This document shows positions 52,787 through 61,223 of a stretch of 64,000 bases of DNA, piece by piece; position 1 is the stretch's first letter; the number at the start of each line of letters is the position of its first letter. The position numbers and the translations under genes are program-made. Below the pieces are notes generated by a model. It had not been told where the DNA came from. It saw only the letters and a list, made by a program, of their open reading frames with translations, and did no database searches. The DNA is from JBGQMW01 sp963769845 (GTDB taxonomy: Archaea > Thermoproteota > Bathyarchaeia > Bathyarchaeales > Bathycorpusculaceae), in contig CAVYNL010000013.1 in NCBI GenBank assembly GCA_963769845.1, positions 62,001 to 126,000 of the forward strand, in the 5' to 3' direction.

Positions 52787-53224
52787 ATGGAAATTGGAGC
52801 AACTGAAAAGAGATTGCTGGAAGCGGCAATGGAAGTGATGAAGAACGCGTACGTACTTCGAGGCTACACCGTAGGCGCAGCCGTGTTGGGAGAAGACGGG
52901 GAAATCTATGAAGGATGCAATGTTGAAAGCGTAGTATCGGGACTCGGCACGTGCGCTGAAAGGAGCGCGATAGACCACGCTGTTCTGCATGGAAACCGCA
53001 GGATCAAGGAAGTCGCCATGGTCATGGATGTGGACAAGCAGGGAGAGTCGAGAGTGTGCGGAGCGTGCCTGCAGTATATACACGATTTTGCTAGGAATGC
53101 TACAATCAAGATTGTGACCGCCAAGACTCTGCGTGGAAAGGTGCTGTTTGACACTGTTGAGATAAAAAGACTTAAGGAGCTTTTTCCATTTCCTTACAAG
53201 TCGGAAAACTGCCGCAAACCGTAG
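52787..53224 (+). CDS. cdd: Cytidine deaminase
   Basis: This enzyme deaminates cytidine and deoxycytidine for salvage. The 145-residue protein has GYTVGAAVLGEDG, GCNVESVV, the zinc and proton-shuttle motif GTCAERSAI and the second zinc motif VCGACLQYI (a variant of PCGxCRQ, with Val before the first Cys). Length is normal for the homotetrameric type. GGAGGAG lies ahead of the ATG. It follows abce1 by 16 bases, so it is probably in the same transcript. Confidence 0.9.
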   Translation: MEIGATEKRLLEAAMEVMKNAYVLRGYTVGAAVLGEDGEIYEGCNVESVVSGLGTCAERSAIDHAVLHGNRRIKEVAMVMDVDKQGESRVCGACLQYIHDFARNATIKIVTAKTLRGKVLFDTVEIKRLKELFPFPYKSENCRKP

Positions 53225-53292
53225 TTAACTTAAAAAACGAGCAGAGCATATCGTAGAAACAATCTGTTCTAGAGAGGGTTGGGGAGAAACAA

Positions 53293-54819
53293 GTGGCTCA
53301 AACAACTTTCGAGGAAATCAGCGCTGCCGATTTCTTCTATAGAAACCGTGACATCGCTGGATTCACTAACCCTTCTAGGGCGATTTTTGTAGCCATAAGG
53401 GAGCTCGTGGAAAACTCTCTGGACGCAGCAGAAAGTCACAGTATTCCTCCGGACATTTATGTTCGACTGTCGTACGAGGGTGAAGCCAGCGCGGACACGC
53501 AAATCTACATGCTACGTGTGGAAGACAACGGCATAGGAGTACCGCCTAAGCACATACCTTCTGCTTTTGGTCAGATACTTTTCGGTTCAAAGTACAACTT
53601 GAAACAGCAGAGGGGAACTTTCGGGCTTGGCGGAAAAATGGCAATTCTTTACGGGCAGATAACGACCCACCAGCCAGCCACGATAATCTCAAGCACTGGC
53701 ATAGCAAAAACGTACTTCTACAAACTCATGATTGACATCCAGAAGAACCGACCTCTCATCGTTGACAGGAAGGTGCTCATCAATAAGGATGAGTGGCGAG
53801 GAACGATAGTTGAGTTCACGCTGGAAGGCGACTATTTTAGGGCCATGCCAAAGATCCTGGATTATTTTAAACAGACGGCCATGGTAAATCCATACGCGAA
53901 CCTGACTTTCGTTGATCCGAAGGGAAGGCTGTACAAGTTTACCAGAATCACCGAGGAAATGCCCGCGCCGCCGAAAGAGACCAAGCCACATCCTTATGGT
54001 GTGGATGTGGAGCTGCTCCAGCGTTTGATACAGGTAACTCCCTATCACAACATGCTCGAGTTTTTGAGGAATCACTTTCACAGAGTAGGAGAGATTACCG
54101 CCCAGAAATTCTTGCAGTTCAGCAACATAAGCCCGGCCAAAAACCCGAAAAAATTGTCTCATGAGGAAATCGTCAGGCTTATGCACATGCTGAAAAGGTA
54201 CAAAGAGTTTCTGCCGCCAGACGCAAATTGCCTTTCTCCTCTTGGGGAAGACTTGCTGAAAGCTGGGATACTGAAGGAGCTGAAACCAGAGTTCGTGGCG
54301 GTCCACCAACGCAAACCAGCAACTTATGCCGGGCACCCTTTCATAGTGGAAGCGGGAATCGCATACGGTGGAGAGATTCCCAGCAAAGGTGCCTTCGCAG
54401 TTTACCGCTTTGCTAACAGAATCCCCTTGTTGTATGACGAAGCAAATGATGTTTCAGTCAGGGTAATCAGCGCAATGAACTGGCGAAGATACAAGGTGTC
54501 GCCTGACATGCCCCTTGTTCTTCTCGTTCACATTTGCAGCACCAAAGTGCCCTACAAAACCGTCGGAAAAGAGTTCATCGCAGACAGGCCTGAAATTCGA
54601 AAAGAGATAGCCAATGGTCTTCGTGAAGTCGCTCGTCAGATTCAGCATTTCATGTCCAAACGAGAACACGTTGACAGGGAGCGCAAGCGTCTCGGCGTGT
54701 TCACCAAGTACCTGCCCAAGATAGCCCAGTTTTCAGCAAAGCTGGCCGGCAAGGAGAATCTCCCAGATGTTGAGAAGCTTTTGGCGAGTGTGAGGAAATA
54801 TGGTGCAGAAGAAGCATAA
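53293..54819 (+). CDS. top6B: DNA topoisomerase VI subunit B
   Basis: This is the ATPase subunit of the archaeal type IIB topoisomerase. The 508-residue protein has the GHKL nucleotide site: REPLVENSLDAA-like text (RELVENSLDAAES), VEDNGIGVPPKHI and QQRGTFGLGGKMAILYGQ, then a helix-two-turn-helix region (AQKFLQFSNISPAKNPKKL) and the transducer domain with FANRIPLLYDEAND. GTG 53293 follows GGGGAG. Its end overlaps top6A by 20 bases. Confidence 0.96.
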   Translation: MAQTTFEEISAADFFYRNRDIAGFTNPSRAIFVAIRELVENSLDAAESHSIPPDIYVRLSYEGEASADTQIYMLRVEDNGIGVPPKHIPSAFGQILFGSKYNLKQQRGTFGLGGKMAILYGQITTHQPATIISSTGIAKTYFYKLMIDIQKNRPLIVDRKVLINKDEWRGTIVEFTLEGDYFRAMPKILDYFKQTAMVNPYANLTFVDPKGRLYKFTRITEEMPAPPKETKPHPYGVDVELLQRLIQVTPYHNMLEFLRNHFHRVGEITAQKFLQFSNISPAKNPKKLSHEEIVRLMHMLKRYKEFLPPDANCLSPLGEDLLKAGILKELKPEFVAVHQRKPATYAGHPFIVEAGIAYGGEIPSKGAFAVYRFANRIPLLYDEANDVSVRVISAMNWRRYKVSPDMPLVLLVHICSTKVPYKTVGKEFIADRPEIRKEIANGLREVARQIQHFMSKREHVDRERKRLGVFTKYLPKIAQFSAKLAGKENLPDVEKLLASVRKYGAEEA

Positions 54820-55891
54820 AAGCAGTATATTAGAAAGACGCAAGGATGTCTTGGAAAGCCTCGGACACCTTGGCAGCGGGATCTACGACCAGCTCGACAC
54901 GGGCAACTTTCCTTCGATAGACATGCCGAGCCGCTCGACGGACAACATCATGTACGACGAGGAGCTAAGACAGTTCATCTTAGGCCAAAGAAGAGTCAAA
55001 CGGAGCGCGCGCAACATTGGACATGTGAAACCCTTCACGCAGCTGGTATGGGCTGCACTTTTCTCTAACGAGTTGACTTCTCAACGCAAAACTTCAACGC
55101 TGAGGGATGTCTACTATTCGGCACAAGCCTATGAAATGACTTTCAAAGACCAGCAAGAATCAAACAACATCATAACGGACTTGGAGACTATACTGGGGTT
55201 CTCACGCGAAGACTTCAACATATTTCCAGAAGAACGTTCAGCGGTCTTTGGAGACTTGACGATCGAATACACGGTCCCGGGCTACGAGGGAAAAACACTT
55301 GATTTAACTTCGCACCCGGACGGTGTGCTAATAGGGCCGGCGTTGACTTCATCCGAGTTCGTGAGGACTTCGGCAGACAAAGTCATAGCTATAGAGAAAG
55401 GCGGCCTTTTCACGAGGTTCATAGAAGAGAACGTTCACAAGAAATACAACTCACTGCTCGTGTTGACAGCAGGACAAGCACCCAGGGCAACCAGGCACTT
55501 CATAAGGAGATTAAGCGAAGAACTCAACCTTCCGGTGTTCGTTTTTACGGATGGCGACCCTTGGGGAATGCACATAGCGATGGTTATAATCTCAGGTTCA
55601 GCGAACGCTGCGCATCTCAGAGAGTTGAACACGCCTGACGCAAAATGGAGCGGGGTTTGGGCTACGGATATCGTCAACTACAAGCTGCCCACCGACCCAC
55701 TGGATGAAGTGGATATGAAGAGACTTTACGAACTGCAGAAAGACCCACGTTACAAGGATCCACTTTGGCGAAGAGAGATCAAGACTTTCATGAAGATAAA
55801 GAGAAAGGCCGAACAAGAGGCGTTCAGCCGGTACGGTCTTACGTACATAGTCGATGAATACTTGCCCCGGAAACTGGAAGAAACAAAATAG
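54800..55891 (+). CDS. top6A: DNA topoisomerase VI subunit A
   Basis: This is the Spo11-like DNA-cleaving subunit. The 363-residue protein has the 5Y-CAP domain with catalytic Tyr in TLRDVYYSAQAY, and the Toprim domain with Glu in VIAIEKGGLF and the Asp pair in VFTDGDPWGMHI. The C-terminal ADL-like region (LPTDPLDEVDMKRLYEL) is standard. It starts with GTG inside the end of top6B, so the subunits are coupled in translation. Confidence 0.96.
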   Translation: MVQKKHKSSILERRKDVLESLGHLGSGIYDQLDTGNFPSIDMPSRSTDNIMYDEELRQFILGQRRVKRSARNIGHVKPFTQLVWAALFSNELTSQRKTSTLRDVYYSAQAYEMTFKDQQESNNIITDLETILGFSREDFNIFPEERSAVFGDLTIEYTVPGYEGKTLDLTSHPDGVLIGPALTSSEFVRTSADKVIAIEKGGLFTRFIEENVHKKYNSLLVLTAGQAPRATRHFIRRLSEELNLPVFVFTDGDPWGMHIAMVIISGSANAAHLRELNTPDAKWSGVWATDIVNYKLPTDPLDEVDMKRLYELQKDPRYKDPLWRREIKTFMKIKRKAEQEAFSRYGLTYIVDEYLPRKLEETK

Positions 55892-55961
55892 AAATGGGGA
55901 AAGTGTAAAATAACCGTTCATATTTCTATGTAGAAAGCGTGTTGAAAAGGACTGGAGTCAC

Positions 55962-56162
55962 ATGAGTGAAGAAGAAGGTAGTTTCGGACTCAACCTGGCT
56001 GAAAAATTCTTCGGGCTTATCCTTATAGTAATAGGTGCTGTTGGTCTGTACTATACGGTAACCAGTACGGCTGTTCTGCTTTCAGCTTCAGGCCTCTTCG
56101 ATCTCCTGCTCATAGTCCTCGTAGCCTTAGGCGTGGTTTTACTGACTTCCAAGACGGAGTAG
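55962..56162 (+). CDS. Small protein with two membrane helices
   Basis: The 66-residue protein has a charged start (SEEEGSFGLNLAEKFFG) and two hydrophobic helices (LILIVIGAVGLYYTVT and LFDLLLIVLVALGVVLLTS). GGAG lies nine bases before the ATG. Similar two-helix proteins are frequent in archaea and I cannot assign a family. It converges with the DUF4342-like gene with a two-base gap. Confidence 0.6.
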   Translation: MSEEEGSFGLNLAEKFFGLILIVIGAVGLYYTVTSTAVLLSASGLFDLLLIVLVALGVVLLTSKTE

Positions 56163-56164
56163 CA

Positions 56165-56482
56165 TCACTCTTTCCTTTCAACGACGATTCTGCAGTTTGT
56201 CACGAAGGCAGCTATTACGCCCAAAGCCGCTAGCCATGGGGCAAGTACTGCGCCGATCACACCTACCGTTGCAGGGATCTCAATCAGAGTCTTTCCCTTG
56301 TCGTCCTTCACGATTATTCTGGTTATGTTTCCTTCGTGAAGCAACTGCTTCACCTTCTCGATCAAATCATCGGAAGACACCGAGAACTCTTCTCTGACAA
56401 CTCTCGCAACAGGAGTGCCGCACACTGCGCAGAACTTGTCCTCATCCTTCACTTTCGCTCCACATTTCGAACAGTAAGGCAA
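56165..56482 (-). CDS. Zinc-ribbon plus DUF4342-like protein
   Basis: The 105-residue protein begins with a double zinc ribbon (MPYCSKCGAKV, FCAVCGTP). It continues with a domain of the DUF4342 type: SSDDLIEKVKQLLHEGNITR, VKDDKGKTLIEIPATVG, then a hydrophobic segment PWLAALGVIAAFVTNCRIVV. DUF4342 proteins have a soluble helix and strand pair followed by a membrane-like hairpin; their function is unknown. The zinc ribbon is an added N-terminal element. Confidence 0.8.
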   Translation of the reverse strand: MPYCSKCGAKVKDEDKFCAVCGTPVARVVREEFSVSSDDLIEKVKQLLHEGNITRIIVKDDKGKTLIEIPATVGVIGAVLAPWLAALGVIAAFVTNCRIVVERKE

Positions 56483-56585
56483 ACTATCTTACTCCTCAAC
56501 TGAGTGTTTATTAGGACAATACCTTATTAGTTTTGACCGATTGACTGTCTGCTTGTTCAACCTTTGATGATGGAGATGTGTCCCA

Positions 56586-58367
56586 CTGCCAATCCGTCAA
56601 CCGATCGTGTGCGTTCTCGGTCACGTTGACACTGGGAAGACTCTGCTTCTGGACAAAATCCGCAAGACGACTGTCGGGGCGAGAGAAGCTGGGGGGATCA
56701 CACAACACATCGGAGCAAGCTTTTTTCCTGTTGAAACGCTCCGCCAGCTTATTGGCCCTCTGCTTTCAAGAGTCAAAAGCGAGATAGAGATTCCAGGCTT
56801 GCTCATAATCGATACGCCTGGACATGAAGCTTTTGCGAACTTGCGCAAGAGAGGAGGAAGCGTTGCTGACATTGCCATTCTCGTTATCAATGTGCTGCGC
56901 GGTTTCGAAGCCCAGACCTATGAGTGCGTTGAGATACTGAAAGCCCGCAAGACGCCCTTCCTGGTAGCAGCGAACATGATAGACCGCATACCTGGCTGGA
57001 ACTCGTACCCAGATACCCCATTTTTGAAGTCCTACCCGCTTCAGGATCCGTACGTGAGAGAAGATCTCGACAACAGAATATACGAGATCATAGGCGCCTT
57101 TTCCAGGCTTGGGTTCAAGATAGACCGTTTCGACAAAGTGAGAGAGTTCGCCTCAACAGTTGCAGTCGTACCTACGAGTGCAAAGACGGGTGAGGGCATC
57201 CCAGAACTGCTCATGGTTCTCATTGGCTTGACGCAGCAGCACTTGAAGAAGCGTTTGCAGATAACGGAGGGTCCGGCGAAGGGTACCGTCCTGGAGGTGA
57301 AGGAAGAACCAGGTCTTGGGCTAACGCTTAACACGATAATCTATGATGGAACTCTTCAGAAAGACGAGCTCATAGTTGTCGGAGGCAAGGAAGAACCCAT
57401 CGTAACCAGAATACGCGCAATTCTGGTTCCCAAACCGCTGGACGAAATCAGAGACCCGAGAGACAAATTCTCTTCAGTGGAATCTGTCTATGCCGCCGCA
57501 GGAGTGAAAATAGTCGCGCCCGACTTGGAAGGGGTTTTGGCAGGGGCAAGCTTGTATGGTGTTCCCCAAGGCGGTGATCCTGAAAAATATGCGAGGCTTA
57601 TTTCAGAGGAGATAGAGAAGATCAGGATAGTCACGGACGTTGAGGGCATCATCGTCAAGGCGGACACTCTCGGCTCTCTGGAAGCAATAGCGGACATCCT
57701 GAAACAGGACAAGATACCGATAAGGCTCGCGGATGTAGGGGATATTTCAAAAAGAGATGTTGTCGAGTCCTCCGTTGTGAAGGAGCATGAACCTCTCTAC
57801 GGCGCGATCTTGGGGTTCAACGTGAGAATTCTTCCGGACGCTGAAGAGGAAGCAGCTGCGAAAGGTGTCCAGATTTTCCGAGAAAAAGTAGTTTACCATC
57901 TGCTGGAAAATTACTTGACATGGTTCAAGGGAAAGCGTGATGCTGGGCTTGAGCAAGATTTTGAAACGCTCGTCAGACCCGCCAAACTCCGCGTTATGGA
58001 AGGCTACGTCTTCAGGAGGGCAAGACCCGCCATCTTTGGAGTGGAAATCCTTGCAGGAACCATAAAGCCGAAAATTGGGGTTGTCAGAGCCGAAGACGGT
58101 GAAGAAGTAGGCGAGATTCAGCAGATCCAAGACAAGGGTAAGGCCTTATCTAACGCTCAGCAGGGAATGCAGGTAGCGGTTTCGATGGAACGGCCAATTT
58201 TCGGTCGACATATTTTCGAAAAAGATGTCCTGTACACGAAGATTCCAGAGGCGCATGTGAAAATACTGTTGACAACGTTCATGGAAAGACTCACAAAAGA
58301 AGAACAGGATGTCCTGAACGAATACGTGAATATCATGAGAAAGAAAGTGCCTTTCTGGGGAGCATAG
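56586..58367 (+). CDS. infB: Translation initiation factor aIF5B, probable CTG start
   Basis: This GTPase promotes ribosomal subunit joining. It has G1 CVLGHVDTGKT, AGGITQHIGASFFP (switch I), G3 IDTPGHEAF, G4 AANMIDRIPGW (the usual NKID Lys is Met), G5 PTSAKTGEG, and domains II-IV through FEKDVLYTKIPEAHVKILL. The first standard start codon, GTG 56607, would remove PIRQPI, which homologues retain. The in-frame CTG at 56586 gives exactly (M)PIRQPIVCVLGHVD and lies ten bases after GGAG. A stop at 56568 excludes anything longer. The factor is complete at about 593 residues. Confidence 0.92.
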   Translation: MPIRQPIVCVLGHVDTGKTLLLDKIRKTTVGAREAGGITQHIGASFFPVETLRQLIGPLLSRVKSEIEIPGLLIIDTPGHEAFANLRKRGGSVADIAILVINVLRGFEAQTYECVEILKARKTPFLVAANMIDRIPGWNSYPDTPFLKSYPLQDPYVREDLDNRIYEIIGAFSRLGFKIDRFDKVREFASTVAVVPTSAKTGEGIPELLMVLIGLTQQHLKKRLQITEGPAKGTVLEVKEEPGLGLTLNTIIYDGTLQKDELIVVGGKEEPIVTRIRAILVPKPLDEIRDPRDKFSSVESVYAAAGVKIVAPDLEGVLAGASLYGVPQGGDPEKYARLISEEIEKIRIVTDVEGIIVKADTLGSLEAIADILKQDKIPIRLADVGDISKRDVVESSVVKEHEPLYGAILGFNVRILPDAEEEAAAKGVQIFREKVVYHLLENYLTWFKGKRDAGLEQDFETLVRPAKLRVMEGYVFRRARPAIFGVEILAGTIKPKIGVVRAEDGEEVGEIQQIQDKGKALSNAQQGMQVAVSMERPIFGRHIFEKDVLYTKIPEAHVKILLTTFMERLTKEEQDVLNEYVNIMRKKVPFWGA

Positions 58368-58506
58368 CCTCATGACGGAAGCTTCACTCTAATTCCTTCA
58401 ATGCGCGCGCCCATTGAGCCCATGTTTACCCTCAGGTCCTGTATGAAACACGGGCAAGAAGACCATTAAGGGACAGACTTCTTGGGCTTGAGCCAACCTA
58501 TCTATG

Positions 58507-58800
58507 TCACCCTCCGCCCACAGGAGGTATTATTGCAAGGACGTCGCCGTCAGCGAGAACCGTTTCTAATCCCTTGAACGATGCCATGCTTCTGCCGTTT
58601 ACTAGAAACTGGAGATACCCTTTGACCTCTCGAGTCTTTTTTTCGTAGACATACTCTGAGAATTTCCTCCCGTATCGCTTGGAGAGTTTCTCCAGCACAG
58701 CTGCGATGGTAACGTTTTCTCCTTCAGGAAACTCTAGAACCTCTTCCTTTTTGCGGGTGAGTTCTCTCAGAATCGTGAAAAACCGTACGGAAACACGCAA
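58507..58800 (-). CDS. MoaD/ThiS-family ubiquitin-like protein
   Basis: This beta-grasp protein ends in the diglycine tail needed for C-terminal activation (DVLAIIPPVGGG). Strands RVSVRFFTILRELTRK and KGYLQFLVNGRSMAS and the LADGDVLAI turn are typical of MoaD and archaeal SAMP proteins. It could be the molybdopterin-synthase small subunit or a protein modifier/sulfur carrier; no partner gene is adjacent. I start at TTG 58800; TTG 58818 would add six residues. Confidence 0.85.
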   Translation of the reverse strand: MRVSVRFFTILRELTRKKEEVLEFPEGENVTIAAVLEKLSKRYGRKFSEYVYEKKTREVKGYLQFLVNGRSMASFKGLETVLADGDVLAIIPPVGGG

Positions 58801-58922
58801 GTACCCTAGCACCGACAATGTAACATGCAGGCTGAAATTTAAGCTATTACGTAGAACAAAGAATCAAGAAGATGGACATTCCTGTCTGCGCCTTTTTGAA
58901 AGGCGAACATGTAGAGGTAAGA

Positions 58923-58930
58923 TTTATATT
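58923..58930 (+). promoter_or_regulatory. Putative promoter of the thermosome gene
   Basis: TTTATATT with upstream GAGGTAAGA forms a good TATA/BRE pair. Transcription near 58952 leaves a leader of about 38 bases with GGAGG at 58980-58984 before the ATG at 58990. Confidence 0.5.
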
Positions 58931-58989
58931 TGTGAGCATTTTTTGCTTATTCGAAACAGTAGAGTTTTAGGTTTGAATGGAGGATTTGT

Positions 58990-60630
58990 ATGGCTTACTT
59001 GACGACGACAGCGTCGGGACAACCAGTCTTGATTCTGAAAGAAGGAACATCCCGCAACAGAGGAAAAGAAGCACAGAGAAACAACATCATGGCTGCTCGT
59101 GTAGTCGGCGAAGTCTTGAAATCAACTCTTGGACCTCGAGGCATGGACAAGATGCTCATCGACAGCTTGGGAGACATAACCATAACGAACGACGGAGCAA
59201 CCATACTGAACGAGATCGAGGTTGAACACCCAGCGGCAAAGATGATGGTAGAAGTCGCTAAGACGCAGGATGACATGGTTGGCGACGGAACGACAACGGC
59301 AGTCGTTTTGGCAGGCGAACTGCTGAAGAAAGCAGAGGAACTATTGGAACAGAACATTCATCCAACAATCGTGGTAAGCGGATACCGCAAAGCAGCATTG
59401 AAGGCAGTAGAAACCATAAACAATCTTGCGATTCAAGTGGAACTCACCGACCGCGCAACTTTGAAGAAGGTTGCCGTGACTTCTATGGCCAGCAAGGCAG
59501 TTGGCGCTGCAAGAGACCACTTGGCAGACATCGCGATCGATGCGGTTCGGCAGATAGTTGAAACGCGCGGTGACAGAACGATTGCAGACATAGACAACAT
59601 CCAGACCATAAAGAAGACCGGAAAGAGCCTGCTGGAATCACAGCTTGTTAATGGCCTTGTTATAGATAAGGAAGTAGTGCATCCAGGCATGCCGAGGCTT
59701 GTGGAGAAGGCGAAAATAGCCTTGATAGACTGTGCTCTGGAGATAGAGAAGACTGAAATAAGCGCTGAAATACGGATACGCGACCCAACTCAAATGAAAG
59801 CGTTCCTAGACCAAGAAAACAAGATGCTGCGGGACATGGTAGACAAGGTCAAAGCTTCAGGTGCAAACGTTGTCTTCTGCCAGAAAGGCATAGACGACAT
59901 GGCGCAGCACTTCTTGGCAAAAGAGGGAATACTGGCAGCAAGGAGAGTGAAACAGTCTGACATGGAGAAACTGGCAAGGGCAACAGGCGGCAGAATTGTG
60001 ACAGACTTGTCTGATCTCAGGTCACAGGATTTGGGTATTGCGGGTATAGTGGAAGAGCGCAAACTGGGTGAAGACAAGATGGTGTTCGTGGAGAAATGCA
60101 AAGACCCCCGCTCAGTTGCAATAATCATCCGCGCCGGCCTTGAGAGAATGGTTGACGAAGCGGAAAGAGCAATGACTGACGCTTTGTCAGTTGTCTCAGA
60201 CGTAGTTGAAACAAACAAGGTAGTAGCAGGCGGCGGTGCTGTAGAGATTGAAGTGGCAAAGGACCTTCGCGCCTACGCCACAAATGTCGGCGGAAGAGAG
60301 CAGTTGGCAATCGAAATGTTCGCTGACGCAATGGAAATAATACCGAAAACCTTGGCTGAAAATGCAGGCTTGGAAGCAATCGATATTCTTGTAGAACTGA
60401 GGGCTGCACACGAAAAGGCCGAAGGAAAGAACAAAGGAGTGAACGTCTTTACAGGAAAAGTTGAGAACATGCGAGACAAAGGCGTCATCGAACCAGTCAT
60501 AGTCAAAGAACAAGCAGTGAAATCAGCAACAGAATCTGCAGCGATGATACTTCGCATAGACGACGTGATTGCATCAACAAAGCCAAAGGAAACAGGAAAG
60601 ACACCTAGCCCGCCAGAAGGCGAAGACTAG
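58990..60630 (+). CDS. ths: Thermosome subunit (group II chaperonin)
   Basis: This subunit forms the ATP-driven archaeal folding chamber. The 546-residue protein shows LKSTLGPRGMDKMLIDSLGD, NDGATILNEIEVEHPAAKM, MVGDGTTTAVVLAGELLKK, the KGIDDMAQHFLAKEGILA apical region and VVAGGGAVEIEVAKDLRAYA, with DPTQ- and LRIDDVIAS-type intermediate and equatorial motifs. The C-terminus is short (PPEGED) without a GGM repeat. Only one subunit gene is seen here; others may exist elsewhere. Confidence 0.97.
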   Translation: MAYLTTTASGQPVLILKEGTSRNRGKEAQRNNIMAARVVGEVLKSTLGPRGMDKMLIDSLGDITITNDGATILNEIEVEHPAAKMMVEVAKTQDDMVGDGTTTAVVLAGELLKKAEELLEQNIHPTIVVSGYRKAALKAVETINNLAIQVELTDRATLKKVAVTSMASKAVGAARDHLADIAIDAVRQIVETRGDRTIADIDNIQTIKKTGKSLLESQLVNGLVIDKEVVHPGMPRLVEKAKIALIDCALEIEKTEISAEIRIRDPTQMKAFLDQENKMLRDMVDKVKASGANVVFCQKGIDDMAQHFLAKEGILAARRVKQSDMEKLARATGGRIVTDLSDLRSQDLGIAGIVEERKLGEDKMVFVEKCKDPRSVAIIIRAGLERMVDEAERAMTDALSVVSDVVETNKVVAGGGAVEIEVAKDLRAYATNVGGREQLAIEMFADAMEIIPKTLAENAGLEAIDILVELRAAHEKAEGKNKGVNVFTGKVENMRDKGVIEPVIVKEQAVKSATESAAMILRIDDVIASTKPKETGKTPSPPEGED

Positions 60631-60879
60631 AACAATTTCCCATTTCTCTTTTTGACGCTGTTTCTGCGTGCAAGGTCTTCGGCCCAAACAGGGCATGGGC
60701 GATTACTCTCACACAAGAGGTTTCTGCGCGATTCCCGTGGCTGATGAGGTATCTGTTCTGTCGACTTTCTCTTTGTAGCAACCGTGATCGCACAGACTGC
60801 CTTAAAGCCTGAGACGAAAACATAGTGGCGGATCAGGAGCGCAGAAGGAGGAGACCCTACGAGCCCCGAGAAGGAGATA

Positions 60880-61206
60880 GTGTCCTATCTAGAGGAATAC
60901 GGGAACACGAGAGAAGAAGATCTTGTTGACTATCTGCTTCAGAACTTCAATTGCTCGCCAGGCAAGGCCAAGAAAATGCTTCACCGTCTGATTGTGAAGG
61001 GCCAGATCTTTCGACTCGTCCACGATAGACTAAGCACTCCCAGAGTGTACTTTACAATCGAAACGCGCATTCGCCTGGAGGAACTAGAGGACAGAGTCGA
61101 AGCCGGAACTTCTGCTGAATCCAAGACAGAAGCGGAGAAGATCTTGGAGGAAGCAGCAGTACTTGCAGAGAAGAGAATCCAAGACAAATCGGGCAAAAGC
61201 TTCTAG
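60880..61206 (+). CDS. Small winged-helix-like protein
   Basis: The 108-residue protein has helices EEDLVDYLLQNFNCSPGKAK, then KMLHRLIVKGQIFRLVHDRL and a strand VYFTIE, resembling a winged helix, followed by a long charged helix (EDRVEAGTSAESKTEAEKIL). It may bind nucleic acid; no family is recognised. The only standard start is GTG 60880, but the frame upstream still reads TSPEKEI, helix-like, and GGAGGAG lies five bases before an in-frame ACG at 60859, so the N-terminus is uncertain. Confidence 0.6.
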   Translation: MSYLEEYGNTREEDLVDYLLQNFNCSPGKAKKMLHRLIVKGQIFRLVHDRLSTPRVYFTIETRIRLEELEDRVEAGTSAESKTEAEKILEEAAVLAEKRIQDKSGKSF

Positions 61207-61223
61207 CTGCTCAGACTCTGTCT

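Noticed and set aside
60741..60812. A box-C-like CTGATGA and a box-D-like CTGA about 65 bases apart, suggesting a C/D guide RNA
   Set aside because: No internal D' box, the possible C' (TGATCG) is poor and the spacing between boxes is too long for the compact archaeal form.
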